Assembly: GCA_030043595.1 (NCBI GenBank)
Contig: JASHXJ010000616.1
Coordinates: forward strand, 1-13,219
Source of the DNA: Trebonia sp.
GTDB taxonomy: Bacteria; Actinomycetota; Actinomycetes; Streptosporangiales; Streptosporangiaceae
DNA length: 13,219 nucleotides
Direction: 5' to 3'
The notes under the pieces are model-generated. The model was not told the origin of the DNA. It saw nothing but the letters and a program-made list of their open reading frames with translations, and did not search any database. The first letter of the stretch is position 1, and every line of letters begins with the position of its first letter. The position numbers were made by a program, and so were the translations under genes. Positions 7,312 through 11,904 of this stretch are shown piece after piece.

Positions 7312-8556
7312 GGCGACGCCGGCCTGGGACTTCGGCACTCCGGACATGACGCCGTTGGTGATCGCCGAGCTGACCATGCCGACGCCGACGCCGAACAGGC
7401 CGTAGACGGCGATCATGAACAGCGGGCCCGAGGTGCCGGTGAGCCGGGACAGGGCCGCGCTTGCCAGGGTGAGCGCGGCGCCGGCGGCCACGAGCGGGAT
7501 GCGCGGGCCGCGCCTGGCGAGAATCCGGCCGGACAGCGGGGCGCACAGCGCCATCGTGACCGGCATCGGCAAGATCGTCAGGCCGGCCTGCGCCGCGGAG
7601 AAGTCGCGCACGTCCTGCAGGTACAGCGTGGTGAGGAAGAGGAAGCCGGCGGTCGCCGCGATCGCGCAGACCGCGGTCAGGACGGCGGCGCTGAACGGTA
7701 CGCTGCGGAACAGCCGGAAGTCGATCAGCGGCTCCTGCCTGCGCGGCTCGTACCTGAGCAGGACCGCCAGCGCGATCATGGACAGCGCGAAAAAGCCGGT
7801 GATCTGCGGCGAGAACCAGCCGGAGCCCGGCCCCTGGATGATGGCGTAGGCGAGCGAGCCGAGCATGACGATCACCAGGACCTGGCCCGCGGGGTCGGCG
7901 CGGCGGCCGCGCGCGGCGCGCGATTCCGGTACGAACAGCGCGGTCAGCGCGATGGCGGCCAGGCCGACCGGGATGTTCGCCCAGAAGATCCCCCGCCAGC
8001 CGACGGCGCCGATCAGGATCCCGCCTGCCACCGGGCCGAGCGCCATCGACAGCCCGAACACCCCGTCCCACACCCCGATGGCCTTCGCCCGCTCGGCGGG
8101 CGCGGTGAACGTGTTCGTGATGATGCCGAGCGCCGCCGGGTTCAGCATCGAGCCGCCGATCCCCTGCAGCAGCCGGAACGCGATCAGAGCGCTCAGGCCG
8201 GGCGCCAGGCTGCACAGCCAGGAACCCAGCGTGAACAGCGCCAGGCCGCACTGGAAGATCGTGCGGCGGCCGATCCGGTCGGCGGCGGCACCGGAGAACA
8301 TGAGCAGGCTGGCCAGCACGATGGTGTACCCGGCGACCGTCCACTGCAGGCCGGCGACCGTGGTGTGCAGCGTCGCCCCGATGGCGGGCAGCCCGACGTT
8401 GACGATCGTGTTGTCCAGGCCGACCATGAACAGCGCGCTGCAGCAAACGGCGAGCACGAGGTCGCGCCTGCCGCTCCCGACCGCAGGCATTGTAGCTGAT
8501 AGTGATCGTTCAGGCGCGTTCTGTAGTTGCAGTTGGGCAGCCGGAACCGAACGCAT
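7081..8556 (-). CDS. MFS drug:proton antiporter, DHA2 (EmrB/QacA-like, 14 TM)
   Basis: A 491-residue inner-membrane exporter. TM1 has LDNTIVNVGLPAIG with Asp48, the signature of the 14-TM drug antiporters. Motif A reads GAAADRIGRR (89-98). Motif C in TM5 is intact, with ALGPVAGG ending near residue 179, which marks it as an antiporter. The WRGIFWANIPVG loop is also typical. It is clearly a different subgroup from the exporter at 5049. I kept ATG 8556, preceded by a weak AGGCGG; an internal ATG at residue 23 lacks a ribosome-binding site, but homologues often start close to it. The promoter at 8602-8629 is covered by a 24-bp near-perfect palindrome, so expression is probably inducible. It converges on the FmdB-like gene with no visible terminator between them. 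Confidence 0.92.
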   Translation of the reverse strand: MRSVPAAQLQLQNAPERSLSATMPAVGSGRRDLVLAVCCSALFMVGLDNTIVNVGLPAIGATLHTTVAGLQWTVAGYTIVLASLLMFSGAAADRIGRRTIFQCGLALFTLGSWLCSLAPGLSALIAFRLLQGIGGSMLNPAALGIITNTFTAPAERAKAIGVWDGVFGLSMALGPVAGGILIGAVGWRGIFWANIPVGLAAIALTALFVPESRAARGRRADPAGQVLVIVMLGSLAYAIIQGPGSGWFSPQITGFFALSMIALAVLLRYEPRRQEPLIDFRLFRSVPFSAAVLTAVCAIAATAGFLFLTTLYLQDVRDFSAAQAGLTILPMPVTMALCAPLSGRILARRGPRIPLVAAGAALTLASAALSRLTGTSGPLFMIAVYGLFGVGVGMVSSAITNGVMSGVPKSQAGVASGMNSASRQLGTSLGVAIVGSVLAASLRGSMHAGFLGAAHASWWVMAGCGYAVLLLGIISTTSWAKATVARAAPES

Positions 8557-8582
8557 TGCGCACCGCCTAGGGGGGATCGGCG

Positions 8583-8606
8583 AGTGTTATATCCGGATAT
8601 GACACT
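8583..8606. promoter_or_regulatory. 24-bp near-perfect palindrome, operator of the second MFS exporter
   Basis: The left half is AGTGTTATATCC and the right half is GGATATGACACT; 11 of 12 base pairs are complementary, the only mismatch being T8588 against G8601. It overlaps the -10 box and the expected transcription start of the exporter gene on the minus strand, an ideal place for a repressor such as a TetR-family dimer. The cognate regulator is not in the window. Confidence 0.7.
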
Positions 8607-8629
8607 ACATGGATGCACCGAGTAGTCAA
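8602..8629 (-). promoter_or_regulatory. Promoter of the second MFS exporter
   Basis: On the minus strand TTGACT (5 of 6 matches, 8624-8629) is followed after 16 bp by TAGTGT (8602-8607). Transcription would start near 8595, in the centre of the palindrome, about 40 bases before the ATG at 8556. Confidence 0.5.
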
Positions 8630-8632
8630 TAG

Positions 8633-8648
8633 GTCACGCATCCGTGAC
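8633..8648. repeat. Short inverted repeat GTCACG-N4-CGTGAC
   Basis: Two exact 6-base arms around CATC, just upstream of the exporter -35 box. It could be an activator site or belong to the divergent gene at 8769, but it is short enough to be chance. Confidence 0.3.
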
Positions 8649-8768
8649 TGGGTGAATCCTCCGCAGGCGTTCCGGCTGCACGCCGGGATGTCTCGGTCTA
8701 CATTTATGCGAGGTGCCGTAATTACCGGCTGCGAGCATTGCTATATGCGTGATTAGTGAGGTGGCAGC

Positions 8769-9287
8769 GTGCCCGAGGGGGGATACGTGAGCCGCAGGCT
8801 TCTGCAGCTGGTCATGCCCATTTTCCCGGACCACCGCATGTTCCGTATTCACGACCCGGAGGCGGACCTGGACGCCCCCGGGGGGCCGCTGCCGCCGATC
8901 GGCGTCCTCGTGTCCGCCAGCCGGGAGCAGCTGTTCGTGGGCAGCCTGCAAGAGGATATCGACGTCCGCCTTGTGCTCGAGGAATGGGACGGCCAGCCGA
9001 TGCTTCCCGACGCCTGGGACGAGGAGGGCAAGGCGCGGCTGTACCTGCGCGGGCAGCTGTCCGTCGACATGGGGTCGGCGGGAACCGCGGTGTCGCGGCT
9101 GCGGCTGTCCGGCGGGGTCGGCGACTACGAGGTGCGGGTGTACGCCCGCCACCGCGAGACTGTCGTGCAGCTGTACGACGACCTGTTCAGCCAGCTCAAA
9201 GACCCGCTGAGCGACGAGTTCCAGCGCGAGAAGCGCAAGCTCGAGGGCGTAGAGCGGTACCTGGTCCAGCTCTGGCGGGACTCGTAA
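8769..9287 (+). CDS. Conserved-looking hypothetical protein, beta-rich, 172 residues
   Basis: I do not recognise this protein by name. From GTG 8769 it has 172 residues; GAGG lies 7 bases upstream. A second GTG at 8787 also has a purine-rich GGGGGG before it and would remove six residues. The N-terminus (RRLLQLVMPIFPDHRMFRIHD) looks like a buried strand. The middle alternates hydrophobic strands with acidic loops, including LFVGSLQEDIDVRLVLEEWD and GDYEVRVYAR, as in a beta-sandwich. The last 40 residues form a charged helix with KREKRK-like character. No signal peptide or membrane segment is present, so it is probably cytoplasmic. The layout recalls uncharacterised actinomycete beta-sandwich proteins with a WD...YRVRVYARGR-like core. 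It is divergent from the exporter and convergent with the DUF3040 gene. Codon use is normal for the window. Confidence 0.75.
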   Translation: MPEGGYVSRRLLQLVMPIFPDHRMFRIHDPEADLDAPGGPLPPIGVLVSASREQLFVGSLQEDIDVRLVLEEWDGQPMLPDAWDEEGKARLYLRGQLSVDMGSAGTAVSRLRLSGGVGDYEVRVYARHRETVVQLYDDLFSQLKDPLSDEFQREKRKLEGVERYLVQLWRDS

Positions 9288-9313
9288 CGTAAGGCGACTG
9301 CCAGCGCGGCCGG

Positions 9314-9787
9314 CTAGGTATGCGCGGGGGCGGGTGTCCCGGCGTGCGCGGCCGGGCGGGTGACCTGAGTCCCTGCCTTCGGCGTCGCGACCTTGACCGT
9401 CGCGGCCTTCGGCGTCGTCGCCTGGCCCGTGCCGGCCGGCGTGGCACGCGTGCTGGTCGTCGTGGCGCCTGAGTGGGTAGCAGCCGAGGGCGTTAGCCCG
9501 GTACGCGCGGGCGCGCTGATGCCGGGGCGGCCCGATGCCTGCGGGCTGCTCGTCGTCTTCGGATTGTGCGCGCGGAAGGGGACCATGGCGTAGACCATCA
9601 TCGAGATGACGGCCACCAGAGCGACCGTGAACATCGTCCCGATGACCCGCCCCCGTGGGGAGCGGAGCTTGCCGACCGGGCCGGGCCGCCGGAACGAGGA
9701 CAGCCGGGTGGCGAGCCCCGGGTCCTCAGCCGACAGCCGCCGCTCAATCTCGGCGAGCATGCGCTGCTCGTCCATTGACAGCGCCAT
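9314..9787 (-). CDS. DUF3040 single-pass membrane protein with Thr/Ala/Pro-rich tail
   Basis: A 157-residue protein. Its first 40 residues (MALSMDEQRMLAEIERRL, then EDP) match the DUF3040 N-terminus of actinomycete membrane proteins of unknown function. One transmembrane helix lies at about 49-69 (VIGTMFTVALVAVISMMVYA). DUF3040 proteins commonly have one or two. The C-terminal 85 residues are unusual: a low-complexity tail of Thr, Ala, Pro and Ser with imperfect repeats such as ATPKAGT and KAATVKVATPKAGT, probably extracytoplasmic. The start is ATG 9787, which gives the typical M-A-L-S opening, with GGAGGT about 9 bases upstream. Another ATG at 9795 is in a different frame. Two copies of an inverted repeat, GTTCC-N11-GGAAC, flank its likely promoter. 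Confidence 0.85.
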   Translation of the reverse strand: MALSMDEQRMLAEIERRLSAEDPGLATRLSSFRRPGPVGKLRSPRGRVIGTMFTVALVAVISMMVYAMVPFRAHNPKTTSSPQASGRPGISAPARTGLTPSAATHSGATTTSTRATPAGTGQATTPKAATVKVATPKAGTQVTRPAAHAGTPAPAHT

Positions 9788-9803
9788 GGCGCCATACCTC
9801 CGT

Positions 9804-9824
9804 GTTCCGAGCGCTACTGGGAAC
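9804..9824. promoter_or_regulatory. GTTCC-N11-GGAAC site 1 (proximal to DUF3040 gene)
   Basis: GTTCC at 9804-9808 and GGAAC at 9820-9824 are exact inverted arms 11 bp apart. The site lies in the expected 5' leader of the DUF3040 gene, just upstream of its ribosome-binding site. A second site with identical arms and spacing starts exactly 70 bp further on. Confidence 0.5.
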
Positions 9825-9830
9825 TCTCTT

Positions 9831-9860
9831 ACTATCCCCCACGGAGGGAGGTTTATCCAA
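9831..9860 (-). promoter_or_regulatory. Candidate promoter of the DUF3040 gene
   Basis: On the minus strand TTGGAT (9855-9860) and GATAGT (9831-9836) are 18 bp apart; both are partial matches. The start would be near 9824, giving a leader of about 40 bases with GGAGGT. The promoter sits between the two GTTCC-N11-GGAAC sites. Confidence 0.35.
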
Positions 9861-9873
9861 TCGTTCTGACTTT

Positions 9874-9894
9874 GTTCCCGGGTCTTTTTGGAAC
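9874..9894. promoter_or_regulatory. GTTCC-N11-GGAAC site 2 (distal)
   Basis: GTTCC at 9874-9878 and GGAAC at 9890-9894 with an 11-bp spacer; one more base on each side pairs, giving TGTTCC and GGAACA. Compared with site 1 on the opposite strand, 14 of 23 positions agree, including GTTCCC on the left and GGAACA on the right. The pair probably binds the same protein. Confidence 0.5.
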
Positions 9895-9980
9895 ACGCCA
9901 GCCACGACTACCCAACGTACCACCAATAGCACCAAAGAGTAGTGGGCACACCAGAAGTCGGCCCGGAGTAGAACAGGTGT

Positions 9981-10009
9981 TTGCCAGACTCGAATAGCCG
10001 TTCTAGACT
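9981..10009 (+). promoter_or_regulatory. Promoter of the radical SAM gene, leaderless type
   Basis: TTGCCA (5 of 6 matches) at 9981-9986 and TAGACT at 10004-10009 are 17 bp apart. Seven bases after the -10 comes the A of ATG 10017, so the transcript should begin at the start codon. Confidence 0.6.
9991..10004. promoter_or_regulatory. Degenerate LexA/SOS-like box in the radical SAM promoter
   Basis: CGAAT-AGCC-GTTCT fits the actinobacterial/Bacillus-type SOS box CGAACRNRYGTTYG at 11 of 14 positions. The flanking CT and AG also pair. It fills the spacer between the -35 and -10 boxes, where a bound LexA would block RNA polymerase. Relatives of this gene in mycobacteria are, as I recall, LexA-regulated. 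Confidence 0.45.
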
Positions 10010-10016
10010 AGTGCCC

Positions 10017-11096
10017 ATGCGCTGGGACAACCTGCGGCTCGACGACAGTGCCGGCTCTCCGTCCCCGGAGAACGGCGGGCAGGTGCCCATGTTCGAACGC
10101 GGTGCCGTCGTGCGGACGTTCGACACGCCCGGGTTCCGCGGCATGACGTTCTACGAGATCCAGGCGAAGTCCATCGTCAGCCGGGTGCCCGAGGCCTCCC
10201 GCGTCCCGTTCCGCTGGACGATCAACCCCTACCGGGGATGCCAGCACGCGTGTGCCTACTGCTTCGCGCGGAACACGCATACGTACCTGGACCTGGACGC
10301 CGGGCATGACTTCGACTCGAAGGTCGTGGTCAAGGTCAACGCGCCTGAGCTGCTGCGCAAGAAGCTCGCCTCGCCGGGCTGGGCGGGCGAGCACATCGCG
10401 ATGGGCACGAACGTCGACTGCTATCAGCGGGCCGAAGGGCGCTACCAGCTCATGCGCGGGATCGTCGCCGCGCTGCGGGACGCGGCCAACCCGTTCTCGA
10501 TCCTGACGAAGGGAACGCTGATCCTGCGCGACCTCGACCTGCTGCTCGAGGCGGCCGAGGTGACCGACGTCGGGCTGAACGTCTCGGCGGCCTTTGTCGA
10601 CAAAGAGCTGTGGCGGGCTATCGAGCCCGGCACCCCGGCACCGGAGCGGCGCCTGGAGGCCTGCGCCGCGCTCAACGACAACGGACTGCCCTGCGGGGTG
10701 CTGATGGGCCCGGTCGTCCCGTACCTTTCCGACTCCCCCGCCCAGCTCGACGCCGCCGTGAAGCAGATCGCGGCGGCGGGAGCCACGCATGTCACGCCGA
10801 TCGTGCTGCACCTGCGGCCCGGTACCCGGGAGTGGTTCCTGCGCTGGCTGCACACAGCGCACCCGGAACTGGCCGACCGGTACGCGGCGCTCTACCGTCG
10901 GGGCGCGTACGCGCCGAAGGAGTACCAGGCCCGGATCGCCGCGCAGGTCGGGGAGCTGGCCAGCCGGTACGGCGTCGGCCGCCGGAACCCGCGCCAGGCC
11001 AGGGCGATCCAGTCCGGCGCCCGGCCCGCCGCCAGGTCCGCGCCCGCGCGGCCGCCTGCCGAGACGGCCAGGCCCGAACAGCTCACTCTCCTGTAG
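10017..11096 (+). CDS. Rv2578c-family radical SAM protein (SplB-like)
   Basis: A 359-residue radical SAM enzyme of the group typified by M. tuberculosis Rv2578c, related to spore photoproduct lyase (COG1533). The cluster-binding motif CX3CX2C is at Cys75, Cys79 and Cys82 within NPYRGCQHACAYCFARN. Further family segments are AMGTNVDCYQRAEG, SILTKGTLILRDLDLL, GVLMGPVVPYLSD and THVTPIVLHLRPGTREWF. The enzyme would bind a [4Fe-4S] cluster and cleave S-adenosylmethionine; its substrate is unknown, and DNA repair is suggested only by relationship. The C-terminal 40 residues are Ala-Arg-Pro rich and end EQLTLL. ATG 10017 is preferred because homologues begin MRWDN and because a -35/-10 pair places the transcript start exactly there. 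An in-frame GTG lies two codons upstream. A degenerate SOS-like box lies in the promoter. Confidence 0.93.
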   Translation: MRWDNLRLDDSAGSPSPENGGQVPMFERGAVVRTFDTPGFRGMTFYEIQAKSIVSRVPEASRVPFRWTINPYRGCQHACAYCFARNTHTYLDLDAGHDFDSKVVVKVNAPELLRKKLASPGWAGEHIAMGTNVDCYQRAEGRYQLMRGIVAALRDAANPFSILTKGTLILRDLDLLLEAAEVTDVGLNVSAAFVDKELWRAIEPGTPAPERRLEACAALNDNGLPCGVLMGPVVPYLSDSPAQLDAAVKQIAAAGATHVTPIVLHLRPGTREWFLRWLHTAHPELADRYAALYRRGAYAPKEYQARIAAQVGELASRYGVGRRNPRQARAIQSGARPAARSAPARPPAETARPEQLTLL

Positions 11097-11100
11097 CGTG

Positions 11101-11122
11101 TGCCGGGCCTAGCCCGCTGGCA
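11101..11122 (+). terminator. GC hairpin after the radical SAM gene
   Basis: CGGGC-CTA-GCCCG (11104-11116) forms a perfect 5-bp stem 7 bases after the stop codon, extendable with TGCC/GGCA across a small bulge. There is no run of T after it, so termination is only a possibility. Confidence 0.3.
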
Positions 11123-11381
11123 GTGGCTGGATTTCGGGTCTGCAGGCTCCGGAGTGACTGTTGTGACGCTAGGTGGCCGCTTCGAAACCGCGCCGGCCGG
11201 GCTCATTTGGCTACCTCTCGGTAACCATTTGGGGCGCGGCGAAAACTTGCTACTTATCGACCGGCCGTACTCTGCGGCCAGTAGAGCAAAGCCGCAGGCG
11301 AGAGCGCCGTGTGGCAGGCGGGGATGCGGATAAGAATACGCGGCCGAATAGGTTCGCGGTCATGCAGAGAGTCTCAGATAT
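11123..11381. other. Intergenic stretch with no recognisable gene
   Basis: Between the radical SAM gene and the arsR operator the base composition is visibly lower in GC than the genes. I see no tRNA, riboswitch core or plausible ORF with a ribosome-binding site. A small hairpin, GGCCG-N7-CGGCC, occurs near 11264-11280. The arsR promoter is probably at the downstream end, but I could not fix its boxes. Confidence 0.4.
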
Positions 11382-11395
11382 ACGTGATGTCACGT
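11382..11395. promoter_or_regulatory. Perfect palindrome ACGTGA-TG-TCACGT, candidate ArsR operator
   Basis: Six-base arms are exact inverted copies around TG. It lies 51 bp before the arsR ATG, in an AT-richer patch (TATACG before, TTATCG after). ArsR-type repressors normally bind a single palindrome in their own promoter, so autoregulation is a reasonable inference. Confidence 0.45.
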
Positions 11396-11425
11396 TATCG
11401 CCGGATCGGTAGCAGGAGGTCGGTG

Positions 11426-11449
11426 TTGCGCGTGAGTATTTACCTATGA
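11426..11449 (+). CDS. Putative 7-codon upstream ORF coupled to arsR
   Basis: A strong AGGAGGT (11414-11420) is placed ideally for TTG 11426, which opens the frame M-R-V-S-I-Y-L and then TGA (11447-11449). GTG 11423 in the same frame would add one codon, but with too short a gap. The stop overlaps the arsR ATG as ATGA, the usual sign of translational coupling. The arsR start itself has no Shine-Dalgarno nearby, so ribosomes may reach it through this ORF. This is inferred from spacing only; no peptide homology can be judged at this length. Confidence 0.35.
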   Translation: MRVSIYL

Positions 11450-11799
11450 CGAATCCGACGGAACTTATGACTGCGGGCACCGTTGAGTTTGCTTACCCGC
11501 CGCTCGGCGCGGCAGAGCTTTCGGCGGCGGAGGCCGAACGCATGGCTGGCATGTTCAAGGCGCTTGCCGATCCGGTCCGGCTCCGGCTCTTCTCCCGGGT
11601 CGCCGCGCACCACAGCGGGGAAGCCTCCGTTTGCGACATACAGAACGTGGGCGTCTCACAGCCGACGGTCAGCCATCACCTGAAGAAGCTCAGGGAGGCG
11701 GGCCTGATTATCTCCGAGCGCCGTGGCACCTGGGTGTACTGCCGGGTCGCCCCTGGCGTCCTTCCGGCCATGGCCCGGATGCTCGCGCCACGCGACTGA
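11446..11799 (+). CDS. ArsR-family winged-helix transcriptional regulator
   Basis: A 117-residue cytoplasmic repressor. LADPVRLRLFSRV (about 40-52) is the typical first helix, and the recognition helix is SQPTVSHHLKKLREAGLI (71-88), followed by the wing ERRGTWVYCRV (91-101). The metal site of classical ArsR, ELCVCDL, reads EASVCDI here. Only Cys63 remains and the first Cys is Ser; Cys99 in the wing is the only other cysteine. Arsenite sensing in the classical way is therefore doubtful, though other ArsR proteins use different cysteines or no metal. No arsenic or metal transport gene adjoins it. ATG 11446 has no ribosome-binding site of its own but overlaps the stop of a tiny upstream ORF. An alternative start is ATG 11467. 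A palindrome upstream is a likely autoregulatory operator. Confidence 0.9.
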   Translation: MTNPTELMTAGTVEFAYPPLGAAELSAAEAERMAGMFKALADPVRLRLFSRVAAHHSGEASVCDIQNVGVSQPTVSHHLKKLREAGLIISERRGTWVYCRVAPGVLPAMARMLAPRD

Positions 11800-11849
11800 C
11801 AACGCAGGCAGCGGGGGTGCCCGGGCCTAAACGAACGGCAGAAAGGATC

Positions 11850-11873
11850 GGCGGCGCGGCCCACTCGGCCGCC
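11850..11873 (+). terminator. GC hairpin between arsR and the isochorismate synthase gene
   Basis: GGCGGC (11850-11855) and GCCGCC (11868-11873) can pair around a 12-base loop, about 50 bases after the arsR stop. No T-run follows. It is a possible terminator separating arsR from the next promoter. Confidence 0.3.
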
Positions 11874-11890
11874 ATTACTTAGCTGACCAT

Positions 11891-11896
11891 TACAAT
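11891..11896 (+). promoter_or_regulatory. -10 box of the isochorismate synthase gene (leaderless type)
   Basis: TACAAT (5 of 6 matches) ends 8 bases before ATG 11905. No Shine-Dalgarno precedes the ATG and no good -35 is seen. The gene thus appears to have its own promoter, separate from arsR. Confidence 0.5.
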
Positions 11897-11904
11897 TGCC
11901 TCTC

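Noticed and set aside
8633..11395. Possible shared half-site (TCACG/CGTGA) between the inverted repeat at 8633-8648 and the arsR palindrome at 11382-11395
   Set aside because: The half-sites are in opposite orientation with different spacing, and five bases in common are too few to propose one regulator.
11097..11445. tRNA or riboswitch in the intergenic region before arsR
   Set aside because: A GGTTCGCGG stretch recalls a T-loop, but no acceptor or anticodon stem can be drawn, and no known riboswitch core is visible.
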